Assembly (NCBI GenBank): GCA_035630195.1
Contig: DASQLD010000044.1
Span: 1-6,996 of the forward strand
Source: DASQDN01 sp035630195
Lineage (GTDB): Bacteria; Acidobacteriota; Terriglobia; Bryobacterales; Bryobacteraceae
Direction: 5' to 3'
Length of the DNA stretch: 6,996 nt
The notes beneath the pieces were generated by a model. The model was not told the DNA's origin. It searched no databases and was given only the letters and a program-made list of their open reading frames with translations. Shown here piece by piece: positions 1 to 6,484 of this stretch (within the stretch, counting starts at the first letter, position 1; each line of letters opens with the position of its first letter). Position numbers and translations under genes: made by a program.

Positions 1-332
1 AGCGTCGCTTTCAGCGCGACCGGATGCTCAGCGATGCAATTCTGCTGGCGAAGAACCTGTATCACCCTGTCGTGCTGATGGGCGACTTCAACGACAGCAC
101 GTGGTCGGTGGTCCACTCGAGTCTGCGACGCCACTTCAGCGATGCTTTTCGCGCTGCTGGAAAACGCTGGGGCCCCACGTTCCGCGCTGGCCCGCTTTCG
201 CTGCGCCTCGACCGTATCTATCTCAGTCCGAAAATTCGCGTTGCGGACTGCTGGGTTCGGAGCGACTCGCTGACCCGGGCGGCCTCGGATCATCTTCCCG
301 TGCTCGCGACCATTGAGATCGACTGGCGGTAA
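1..332 (+). CDS. EEP-family hydrolase, C-terminal part (5' end outside window)
   Basis: The frame is open from the window edge (first full codon at 3) to TAA at 330-332, about 109 residues. It carries the C-terminal hallmarks of the endonuclease/exonuclease/phosphatase fold: GDFND (metal-binding Asp/Asn), RLDRIYLS (Asp of the active site) and SDHLPV (catalytic His). In the family these residues support Mg-dependent phosphodiester or phosphomonoester hydrolysis of nucleic acids, phosphoinositides or sphingomyelin-type lipids; the substrate cannot be told from this fragment. The ATG at 24 is internal, because the frame continues upstream and the N-terminal half of the fold is missing. The neighbour is a convergent PLD gene, a pairing reminiscent of ybhP-clsB in E. 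coli, which hints at membrane lipid metabolism. The last 110 bp are also read antisense as the PLD tail. The family call is secure; the specific role is not. Confidence 0.85.
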   Translation, partial: RRFQRDRMLSDAILLAKNLYHPVVLMGDFNDSTWSVVHSSLRRHFSDAFRAAGKRWGPTFRAGPLSLRLDRIYLSPKIRVADCWVRSDSLTRAASDHLPVLATIEIDWR

Positions 333-1778
333 GTCTGCCGGCCACATACCCGACCGCGATGCCGACGGCGATCCGTGCCCACGGGCTGCTAAATACGGAT
401 GTCGCGATGGTCCGAATCACATGGGACGTCGTGAGCGGCTGCGAAGGATCGATCAATTCGTCAGGGACGATCTGGGTAGCACTGCTGTCGTCCGGCAGCT
501 CGCGCAAACAACGCGACTGCTTACTGCACGAGTCGATAAGCCGGATCGGCGAGTCGTCTTTCCTCAACCGCTCCTCGACCAGTTCCGCCGTGAGGCCCAG
601 ATGCTCGCCGAGCAGGCGGTTGCGAAGATGCGCGATCTCTGCCTGCTCGCGTTCGTCGCTGGCCTCGATTGTGAGATCACACTCGGTGTCGAGCGCCATC
701 GAGCGGTTTGTGAGGTTCGCAGACCCGACCCGAAATAACCGATCGTCGGCTACGACAATTTTCGAATGTACGACGATCGACGACTCGTCGGCCGATTCGT
801 GGACAGTGGGATAGCAAATACGCAACCGTCCGAAACGATCGGTCTTTCAATCCGCCGCACCTGCCGATAGCGCAAGGCTTCGACGGTGTGATCTTCCAAC
901 CAGCCGTGATTGTTGAGCGGGAGGACGATGACGATCTCGGGGCCTTCGGGTTCCTGCAAACGGCGGCTCAGTGCGTCGGCGATCAGCGGGCTCGTCAGGT
1001 ACTGGTTCTCGATGTAGAGGAAGCGGCGCGCCGCCGCTATGAGATCGAGGTGGAGTCGTTCGACTTCACGGCACGACACGAGCGGGTCAGTACGCGAAAT
1101 CACGACATTTACGTCGGTGATGTCTGCGCAGACATCTTCTGGCCAGGGGTCGCTTCCCGAAGTCGTTTGCGGGCAGAAGTCCCCTGTCGCTCGATGCCAT
1201 CGTTCGCGAACGATTTCAGCGAGAGCTGAGGCCGCATTGCCGTCGACCATCGCCTGCACGTCATGGGAAGGCGGATATCCGCGGCGCGGATCTTTCGCGT
1301 GGTGCTCGGAGTTATCCCAGCGGCCGCCGGCGACGTCCATGCCTCCCGTGAATGCGAGCTTTCCGTCGATGATGACAATTTTCTGGTGATGGCTCCCACC
1401 CGGGGGATGGACATCGTCGGACTTGAAATGGATGCGCGGGTGTTCGAACGGGTCCTCGCCGTGCGTGAGCTTCGGGTCACGAACGTCGGCGAAGAGGATC
1501 GGGAAGTCCCACGACAGGACATAAATGTGCAGGTTGGGATTGTGCGACACGAGGTCTAGGACGAACTGCCGGAAGGGGCCCGTGGCGTGCGCGGGCTCAT
1601 GCTCAACGAGGTGCGTTCGCGTATCGAGGTCCCATGCGAGGAGCGCGATCCATCGTTGCGCTCGTCTCATGGCGTTCGCGAGAGCGCAATAGTAGGCTGC
1701 GCCATCGATAAGCAGGGCAAACCGGTTTGCTGCCTCGATGCGCCAGCAATTGCGCCCTCTCTGCATAACGCGGGACAT
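223..1778 (-). pseudogene. Phospholipase D / cardiolipin synthase-like protein, split by frameshift
   Basis: The gene is read in two frames. The first runs from ATG at 1778 to TGA at 752-750 and holds CWRI near residue 12, LLAWDLDTRT near 46-55, HKD motif 1 (H131-x-K133-x4-D138, then FTGG) and the conserved IENQYLTS near 256-263. The second, open below 846 and ending at TGA 225-223, holds DRFGRLRICYPTV and HKD motif 2 (HSKIVVAD, then GSANLTNRS) at about 768-745. Restoring one base near 841-845 would give E-R-P-D-R-F-G-R-L-R and a product of about 518 residues. Two HKD motifs form one active site in PLD enzymes, so the first-frame product alone lacks half of it. After HKD2 come a charged segment, a likely membrane helix (WARIAVGIAVGYVAGRL) and a polar 35-residue tail, not the VTT/DedA domain common in long relatives. 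The start codon has only a weak AAGAG upstream. True decay and assembly error are both possible. Confidence 0.85.
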
Positions 1779-1944
1779 AGCTCTTTTTTATCAGGTGGCT
1801 CGCTACCGAGGCGCGATAGTTCAGAGCGGGTTTCTGACTCACACGCGCCGTCCTGGCACGCATGCCAGAGCGCCGCAAGCTCCCACACTCGAAGACTCGA
1901 CGCGCCGCGTTCGAAGAGTGAGCCCAGGCGCAGATCAGGAACGG
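1779..1944. other. Gene-poor stretch between PLD start and IS remnant
   Basis: No recognisable gene lies here. A dyad CTGGCA-CGCA-TGCCAG sits at 1853-1868, 75-90 bp before the PLD start, and could be an operator, though six-base arms are weak evidence. One minus frame is open from 1948 into the PLD gene and reads somewhat protein-like (PDLRLGSLFERG, then WELAALWHACQDG), but it has no start with a ribosome site and no family I recognise. No clear promoter for the PLD gene was found. Confidence 0.4.
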
Positions 1945-2133
1945 GAAGTCAGCATCGCGTCCGGGACTATTCCGTCTGTCCCGCCGAATCCAATCGGCGA
2001 TAGAGATATCGGTGCTCGATCTTAGCCTTTACGGTGACGCTTGTTGGTGGTCGTAGATACCAGCGAACGCAGAGTAGGATCACCTCGGCGGGGTAACGGG
2101 GTCCTTAAATGGATTTGTCCGGATGATCGGCAT
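1945..2133 (-). pseudogene. IS6-family transposase fragments (broken)
   Basis: Fragments in three frames match the order of the IS6 transposase. ATG at 2133 begins MPIIRTNPFK, the family N-terminus. After a frame change comes YPAEVILLCVRWYLR (2095-2051), the conserved N-terminal helix region. Next, in another frame, TNKRHRKG-stop-DR (2045-2016) matches the usual PTNK...KVKGQDR stretch, with the stop TAA where CAA (Gln) is expected. Then HRYLYRRLDSAGQT (2014-1973) matches YLYRAVDSxGQT, and GRDAD (about 1961-1947) matches KRDAD. About 50 residues are missing between WYLR and PTNK, a join possible because LR occurs at both sites. VDETY, which holds the first catalytic Asp of the DDE triad, is absent. 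The protein cannot be active. Homolog comparisons are from memory of the family. Confidence 0.78.
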
Positions 2134-2166
2134 GGGCTCTCTATCGTATCAAAAGGTCAAATCGGT

Positions 2167-2180
2167 TTCGCAATAGAACC
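2167..2180 (-). repeat. Terminal inverted repeat of the IS6-family remnant
   Basis: GGTTCTATTGCGAA, read on the minus strand inward from 2180, has the GG-start, TCT and TTGC-AA core of IS6-family terminal repeats. It marks the exact junction between the old insertion and the DinB upstream region (2181 onward). Its partner repeat at the lower end is not found, consistent with a deletion of that side. Confidence 0.7.
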
Positions 2181-2195
2181 TCGCTGAATGATAGT
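2167..2195 (+). promoter_or_regulatory. Possible hybrid promoter formed at the IS end
   Basis: Reading outward from the IS end, TTCGCA (2167-2172, four of six matches to TTGACA) is followed after 17 bases by GATAGT (2190-2195, four of six matches to TATAAT). Transcription would begin near 2202, a few bases before the ATG at 2206. Outward -35 elements inside the terminal repeat are known for IS6/IS26. Both hexamers are imperfect and sigma specificity in this phylum is uncertain, so this is a hypothesis. Confidence 0.35.
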
Positions 2196-2205
2196 ATCTA
2201 GCACC

Positions 2206-2742
2206 ATGAAACGCCGCGATATTCTCGCAACATTTGCCGGCGCCGCCGTTCCGGGCTCGGCCCAAACGTCTTCCTTTGCTCTTCAATTCCGCGACGGTTT
2301 TCTAAAGCACTGGGAGGTGGAGCGTGGCTATACCCTTGCCGTCGCCGAATCGATGCCAGCGGAACACTATAACTTCAAACCAAACCCGGTTCAACGCTCA
2401 TTTGGTGAGCAACTGATTCATCTGGCCGCAGCAAACACAGCCTACTTCTCGGCCTTTGGTCTAATCCCCATGCCAGAGCGGGTAATTGCTGCCGATAAGG
2501 AGACCGTGCCTAGATACCTGAACAGCTCTTGGGATTACACCATCCAGGTACTCCGCAAGCTGACGGAAAAGGATATCCTCCGAAACGACCTCGGCACACC
2601 GCGTTTTAAAGCACACACGGGTTCGGACCTGTTCCTTCGCGCCTACGCGCATACAGCGCATCACCGCGGTCAAGCCATTGTTTATCTCCGAATCAAGGAC
2701 ATCACACCGCCGACGTGGGCCTTCGAACCGACGGCTGGTTAA
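2206..2742 (+). CDS. DinB-family (DinB/YfiT-fold) protein with export-type N-terminus
   Basis: The product is 178 residues from ATG 2206; an in-frame ATG at 2188 would add six. DinB-fold proteins are four-helix bundles that bind a metal through three histidines, and many act as thiol-dependent transferases or damage-induced proteins of unknown substrate. Here the pattern is H72 (in EQLIHLA) and H149-x3-H153 (in AHTAHHRGQ), with the typical GQ and Y after it. I prefer 2206 because it starts MKRRDILATFAGAAVPGSA, which resembles a twin-arginine or Sec signal peptide with cleavage near A19; acidobacterial DinB proteins often carry one. Neither start has a Shine-Dalgarno sequence, so a leaderless transcript is plausible. 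The gene starts 26 bp after the IS6-type terminal repeat, so its native upstream region may have been displaced. The substrate is unknown. Confidence 0.85.
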   Translation: MKRRDILATFAGAAVPGSAQTSSFALQFRDGFLKHWEVERGYTLAVAESMPAEHYNFKPNPVQRSFGEQLIHLAAANTAYFSAFGLIPMPERVIAADKETVPRYLNSSWDYTIQVLRKLTEKDILRNDLGTPRFKAHTGSDLFLRAYAHTAHHRGQAIVYLRIKDITPPTWAFEPTAG

Positions 2743-2812
2743 CGCAGCCAAGCGGATAGTCTTTTGTCAAGTCGTTGGCGAATCGGAGATTGGGGCGGAG
2801 CAAGACTAGAAG

Positions 2813-2838
2813 TCGGGAAGGGCCAAGTCACCTTCCGA
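2813..2838. terminator. Weak hairpin between convergent genes
   Basis: TCGGGAAGG and CCTTCCGA form a stem with one bulged G around a nine-base loop, between the convergent DinB and winged-helix genes. There is no T-run on either strand, so a factor-independent terminator is doubtful. No gene is recognised in 2743-2961; a 30-residue minus frame (2898-2806, starting MPITIATWETF) has no ribosome site or known relative. Confidence 0.2.
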
Positions 2839-2961
2839 GTGCCGCGACACATCGGACGCGACCCGGAATGTCTCCCACGTGGCGATAGTGATCGGCATTG
2901 CATCAGGTCATGGACGAGAAAGGCATCCGTGCCGAATTCGGACCGCGGCGAACCTGCACCC

Positions 2962-5430
2962 CTACTTGCGAGCAGGGCCGAGATACTTGTCGAACCAGTC
3001 CAGCGTTTGTTTCATATCCTGCTGTTGGAGCAGGACATGCCCAGCGTCGAAAGCGACATACCGCTTTTGTCCTTCTGGAGTCCCCAGTAGCCGAAACATC
3101 GGGAGTTGGTCGGCTTCCGCCGGGTATAGAAGATCATATCGACCGTTTAACATCAGCACGGGAATGCGAACTCGACTCGCGAAGTTGATTTCGTCAATCT
3201 CGGGAGCCTTCCGTTGCGGTGACAGTCCTCCATGCGAGAAGACTGCAGCACGAATGCGGAGCTCGTCGGCAACCATGATCAGGCCCAGCCGGGCTCCGTC
3301 GCTCAAACCGTAATACCCGAGTTGGTCATGCGCGATGTCTCCGCGAGTGTCCAGGTAATCGATGGACCGTTGCAGGTCTTTGCGCTGATGGATCACCCCG
3401 TCTCTCTCGGTATTCGGACCCGGCGCTCCGCTCAGGCGGCGCTCGTACGTTCCCTCATACGTCGGGAATAAGACAGCGCGGCCGCTCTTCATTAAGAACT
3501 CGATTCTCTTGACGTCCGATTCATCAATCCTGGCGAGGAAAGCGGCGCTTCTCGGAGGGAAGAAGATGATTGTCTGATACGGCGGTTTACTGCCCTTCGG
3601 GATGTACAGCGTCGCCACTACCCGCTGACGGTCGTACCCCGCATCGAACGTGATCCTTTCCGATCGCCAGTAGACGGAAGTCTCGTCGATGGACTCCGTG
3701 ACGGCGCGCAGTTCGGCCCGGTCGTAAGAGTAGATACTTTTCAGGATGCGGTAAACGTCATCGGAAACTGGCCTCTCCACCTGGCGATCTCTGAGGGGGC
3801 TCACTACGGGTTGAGTCAGCACTTTGGGTGAATTCGCGGAGGGTCTCACGCAGCGGAATCCGTTCGCCGCCGACCTGTCGAACGGCGAAATCGCTGTCAT
3901 GTTGCTATAAGCAAAGCGTTCGTCGTTCCAGGCGCCGCCGAGAACGTACCGTCGATCTCCCGTCGCATTCCAGCACCATTCCCGAACGTTGCCGGCCATG
4001 TCAAACGTGCCAAACGGCCCCAGCCCGCCGCGGACCCCGACCTTTTCAGGACCGCTACTGCTAAAGTTGCTGAACTGCAGGATGTCGGACCAGATGCCAA
4101 GGTTTGCCGCCCGAAACCAGTGGTAAACAGTTGGGAGTCGTTTTTGCGCAAATTGCGCGTATGCGGCAGCTTCATACCAGCTAACACCGCCTACTGGAAA
4201 GTCATCCTGCCCCGCCGGATATCCGCCCGCTTCCCAGGTAGCCGGCCCCGTCCTGCCAGTTGCATCCCGGAACTCGCTTATCGCATCCTCCCAGCTCACG
4301 ACGCGACCCTCTTTCATGAACGGCTCGAGCCAAAACTGGCGATTCCGGTATCCACCACCGTCGACGAACTGCTTATATTGCCTGTTGGTAACCTCGTACT
4401 CATCTGCCCAGTAGTCATCGAGCTTAACGGGCTTTAAGCTGAAGAGCTGGAAGGCGGCGTCGCCCGGCACATGGACCATGCCCGGCGGAACGCGGCTTTC
4501 CTCATCCAGGGTGAAATGCACGTCCAGAGTCTGAATCCCAGCGCCGCCTTCCACGGTTCGATAACCGGACTTCTCCGCTTTCCAGCGGTAATATCCAAGC
4601 GGCAGCAGGAAGTTCTCCAGCGGAGTTTGGCCGATCAGTAACCACGGACCATGCGGATTGTCGTAGGCTTTCAGGTAAACGTTTGCGGCAGCGGGCGTGG
4701 TGCGAATCGATATGGGGTGGGAGATTTCGCGGAGGATCCTGTTCAATTCAGGATCACGCGGAATGACCTGCCGCGCCCGTGCGATCAACTCGAAAGCGGT
4801 GGGATAACGTCCTGCCGTGACCAGACGCTCTGCTTTTGGAATGGCAACGTGGCGTGCCCATCGTGCGGGCGCGGCGCGGTAGTACATCCATGCTCCCATT
4901 GCGCTGCTCATACATACGACCACCCCGAGCGGAATCACAAGTCGCGAACCGAACCGCCGCACAGCCTCCGGCGGGGCATTTGGAACTGTGTCGGAGTTCG
5001 CTTGCGATGGCGTTTGCGGCTTATCGTCGATTGCGGTGGCGGGCGGATCCTCGATCTGCCCGATGAACCGGTAGCCGCGACGAGGCACGGTTTCGATATA
5101 CCGAGGCTCTTCCGCCGAATCTCGAAGCGCTTCACGCAGCCGCTTCACCGCTGCATTGATGCTGTGATCGAACTCTACGACCGTATTGTCGGGCCAGAGC
5201 TTTGCACGGAGTTCCTCGCGCAGTACCACCTCGCCCGGACGTGCCAGCAAGGCAACAAGGATTTGAAAGGGTTGCTCCTGCAGCCGAATTCTACGATCAT
5301 GTTTACGCAGTTCGGCACTGCGCAAATTGAGATTATATGGACCAAAGCGGACAATGACCGGGCAGGAAGGCTTAGCGGACGGTGATGTCTCTTCCATGCA
5401 GGTGCGGTCAAGTGTACCAGTTCCGCCCAT
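2962..5430 (-). CDS. Membrane-anchored winged-helix regulator with PEGA-like, FGE-like and alpha/beta-hydrolase domains
   Basis: The 822-residue protein has four parts. Residues 27-125 are an OmpR/PhoB-type winged helix (REELRAKLWP; DHSINAAVKRLREAL; ETVPRRGYRFI). Residues 163-183 form one membrane helix. Residues 195-310 are a helical linker and PEGA-like beta domain (SIRTTPAAANVYLKAYD). Residues 315-530 are an FGE/SUMF1-type domain (EYEVTNRQYKQFV; GGVSWYEAAAYAQF; FDMAGNVREW; GFRCVRP). Residues 555-822 are an alpha/beta hydrolase with nucleophile elbow GLSDG (S710), D766 (NGRYDLLYP) and H798 (AGHVL). The expected topology is a cytoplasmic head and extracytoplasmic remainder, as in ToxR/CadC regulators. 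The FGE domain has D503 and Y508 where catalytic cysteines belong, so it is probably a binding module. The last three domains usually follow a Ser/Thr kinase in Acidobacteriota, here replaced by a DNA-binding domain. ATG 5430 has AGGAG only one base upstream; ATG 5397 lacks one, so the start is uncertain. The hydrolase substrate is unknown. Confidence 0.88.
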   Translation of the reverse strand: MGGTGTLDRTCMEETSPSAKPSCPVIVRFGPYNLNLRSAELRKHDRRIRLQEQPFQILVALLARPGEVVLREELRAKLWPDNTVVEFDHSINAAVKRLREALRDSAEEPRYIETVPRRGYRFIGQIEDPPATAIDDKPQTPSQANSDTVPNAPPEAVRRFGSRLVIPLGVVVCMSSAMGAWMYYRAAPARWARHVAIPKAERLVTAGRYPTAFELIARARQVIPRDPELNRILREISHPISIRTTPAAANVYLKAYDNPHGPWLLIGQTPLENFLLPLGYYRWKAEKSGYRTVEGGAGIQTLDVHFTLDEESRVPPGMVHVPGDAAFQLFSLKPVKLDDYWADEYEVTNRQYKQFVDGGGYRNRQFWLEPFMKEGRVVSWEDAISEFRDATGRTGPATWEAGGYPAGQDDFPVGGVSWYEAAAYAQFAQKRLPTVYHWFRAANLGIWSDILQFSNFSSSGPEKVGVRGGLGPFGTFDMAGNVREWCWNATGDRRYVLGGAWNDERFAYSNMTAISPFDRSAANGFRCVRPSANSPKVLTQPVVSPLRDRQVERPVSDDVYRILKSIYSYDRAELRAVTESIDETSVYWRSERITFDAGYDRQRVVATLYIPKGSKPPYQTIIFFPPRSAAFLARIDESDVKRIEFLMKSGRAVLFPTYEGTYERRLSGAPGPNTERDGVIHQRKDLQRSIDYLDTRGDIAHDQLGYYGLSDGARLGLIMVADELRIRAAVFSHGGLSPQRKAPEIDEINFASRVRIPVLMLNGRYDLLYPAEADQLPMFRLLGTPEGQKRYVAFDAGHVLLQQQDMKQTLDWFDKYLGPARK

Positions 5431-5438
5431 GCTCCTGT

Positions 5439-5484
5439 AAGATACTGCAGAATGAGCGATTTAGCGCGTGACTTACGCGTGACT
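5439..5484 (-). promoter_or_regulatory. Tandem 11-bp-period direct repeat and -10-like site upstream of the winged-helix gene
   Basis: CGCGTGACT occurs at 5465-5473 and again at 5476-5484, identical over nine bases and offset by exactly 11 bp, one helical turn. OmpR/PhoB-type winged-helix proteins bind as tandem dimers to direct repeats of this period, and the adjacent gene encodes such a domain. On the minus strand a TATCTT (5444-5439) lies 20 bp downstream of the repeat, placing the repeat near -35, as in class II activation. A weaker related CGCGTACTG sits at 5524-5532, toward the divergent gene. The repeat is seen directly; its role as an autoregulatory operator is inference. Confidence 0.5.
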
Positions 5485-5592
5485 GCCTTTTCAGGTTCCA
5501 TGCATCGACCGCATCAGGCGTAACGCGTACTGTGGGATCCCAACTTCGGGTTCCGCTCATCTGACCGGAGCCCGACCTGGAATTCACATACC

Positions 5593-5600
5593 AAGGAAGA
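5593..5600 (+). promoter_or_regulatory. Ribosome binding site of the secreted protein gene
   Basis: AAGGAAGA lies four bases before ATG 5605 (AGGA core seven bases away). It is the clearest Shine-Dalgarno in the window and fixes the start of the following gene. Confidence 0.75.
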
Positions 5601-5604
5601 CCCT

Positions 5605-6120
5605 ATGCAGACCCATCCGAACCTGAGACGTAAGGCGCTCCGCCTTTTGTTGATAACCATGTTGAACGTTGCAGTTGCTTTCACCGCAATCAACACCCCC
5701 GCCTTCGCACAGGGCGACCAGCGTAATGAGAATGGATCCCAAATTGAAGGGAGCTGGATCCTCACCAACGAGCGCATCAATCAGAACGGCTTCACCTTTA
5801 CTGCTGTGGCGTCGTTCGCGTCTGGTGGGGTCTGGCTCGCAGCCGGCTCCATCGACCCGCAAAATTCAGCCTTGTATGGAAGTTGGAAGCGCACAGGTCC
5901 GAACCGCTACGACTCGACATCGTTCTTCTATGTCTTTGATCCGGCCGGGAACGCAGTCGCGATGGTCAAGGTGAACCAGTCGTTCAAACTGACCGGCCAA
6001 AATCAGCTCACGGGTAGTGGAGTTGGACTCGCCTGCAATTTGCAAGGAGAGAACTGCGTGAGCGTCCCTGCCGTGACGATTCGTATCACGGGACGCCGAA
6101 TTGTGCCGGAAACCTTGTAA
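5605..6120 (+). CDS. Small secreted beta-rich (lipocalin-like) protein of unknown function
   Basis: The product has 171 residues. Residues 1-35 form a Sec signal peptide: basic start (NLRRKALR), hydrophobic core (LLLITMLNVAVAF), and AFA before a likely cleavage at Q36. The mature part is beta-rich: IEGSWILTNERI (48-59), TFTAVASFASGGVWLAA (64-80), LYGSWKRTGPNRYDSTSFFYVFDPAGN (90-116, in pieces), FKLTGQNQLTGSG (127-139). The GSW start, the G-x-W-K-R-T-G-x-N-x-Y-x-S turn and the amphipathic strands fit a small lipocalin-like barrel family common in soil bacteria, from memory. C144 and C151 could form a disulfide outside the cytoplasm. No enzyme motif is visible; ligand binding is the usual guess. 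It is transcribed divergently from the winged-helix gene, shares its 174-bp control region, and is followed by a hairpin terminator, so it is probably monocistronic. Confidence 0.8.
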   Translation: MQTHPNLRRKALRLLLITMLNVAVAFTAINTPAFAQGDQRNENGSQIEGSWILTNERINQNGFTFTAVASFASGGVWLAAGSIDPQNSALYGSWKRTGPNRYDSTSFFYVFDPAGNAVAMVKVNQSFKLTGQNQLTGSGVGLACNLQGENCVSVPAVTIRITGRRIVPETL

Positions 6121-6157
6121 ATCCCACCGGAATATCGGCCGGACATAATCGCATCAC

Positions 6158-6209
6158 GGGTGCTGCTGCCTTCGAACGCACACGGGAAGCCGCAGCACCC
6201 ACCCGTTTT
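6158..6209 (+). terminator. Hairpin terminator after the secreted protein gene
   Basis: GGGTGCTGC (6158-6166) pairs perfectly with GCAGCACCC (6192-6200); the stem can extend with mismatches through TGCCTTC / GGGAAGC. A short T-run (GTTTTC) follows at 6205-6210. It starts 38 bases after the stop codon at 6120. The U-tract is short and five bases separate it from the stem, so strength is moderate at best. Confidence 0.5.
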
Positions 6210-6484
6210 CATTCGGCGTAGCCTGACATCGCGATGCCTGAGAGAGCTCCCAGGTGCCGCCGCAGGGTCTACTGCTGTCGCCGGCGATTGGCTCAAGTAG
6301 GTACTTCCTTACACGTGCACGGCTTTGCCAAACGTCGACAACGCCGTTAAACCAACCTGACCGTGGTGCCGCCATCTCGCCGAGGTGCCGGGACGGATCG
6401 CGACTGATAAGTCGCCATCTCAACTGCCATCCCGCGAATCTTTCCTTACGCTGGGGCCTTAACCCCTCAAGTTTGCGTACGAGC
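6210..6484. other. Intergenic stretch without recognised gene
   Basis: This lies between the terminator and the 3' end of the convergent ABM gene. A minus frame of roughly 110 codons crosses it but is rich in Arg and Trp, lacks a ribosome site and matches nothing I know. A minor GGGG-TTAAGG-CCCC hairpin at 6456-6469 lies just after the ABM stop on the minus strand. I see no RNA gene or repeat here. Confidence 0.4.

Larger units (their letters stand above)
1945..2180 (-). mobile_element. IS6-family insertion sequence remnant
   Basis: A degraded IS6-family element is read on the minus strand. Its outer end is the 14-base sequence GGTTCTATTGCGAA (from 2180 down to 2167), which closely resembles the GGxTCTGTTGCAAA-type terminal repeats of IS6/IS26 relatives. 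The transposase start follows 33 bases inside, as expected for this family. Transposase fragments continue to about 1945 and then fade. The intact element should be about 800 bp, so most is lost. I found no second terminal repeat and no target duplication; the lower boundary is approximate. Confidence 0.78.

Noticed and set aside
313..738. Plus-strand frames of 141 and 151 codons
   Set aside because: They lie antisense to the PLD gene's second frame, which has clear HKD motifs; no family features of their own.
1216..1223. TTCAGCGA, the reverse complement of the eight bases 2181-2188 flanking the IS end
   Set aside because: A target duplication must be in direct orientation beside the other IS end; this copy is inverted, distant and inside the PLD gene.
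1271..1282. Perfect palindrome GCGGATATCCGC, with a similar GGATATCC near 4216
   Set aside because: Both lie inside conserved coding sequence (RRGYPP and GGYPAG codons) and are explained by the codons.
1667..1948. Minus frame open for 94 codons across the PLD start (LGSLFERG..., WELAALWHACQDG...)
   Set aside because: It looks protein-like over its first half but runs into the PLD coding region in a different frame, has no start with a ribosome site and no recognised family.
2806..2898. 30-codon minus frame starting MPITIATWETF
   Set aside because: No ribosome site, no recognised motif, and too short to judge without conservation.
4651..5385. 244-codon plus frame
   Set aside because: Antisense shadow of the winged-helix and PEGA-coding part of the large minus gene; long open frames are expected there in GC-rich DNA.
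6154..6484. Minus frame of roughly 110 codons after the ABM gene
   Set aside because: Rich in Arg and Trp, no start signal, and overlaps the terminator hairpin; likely chance.
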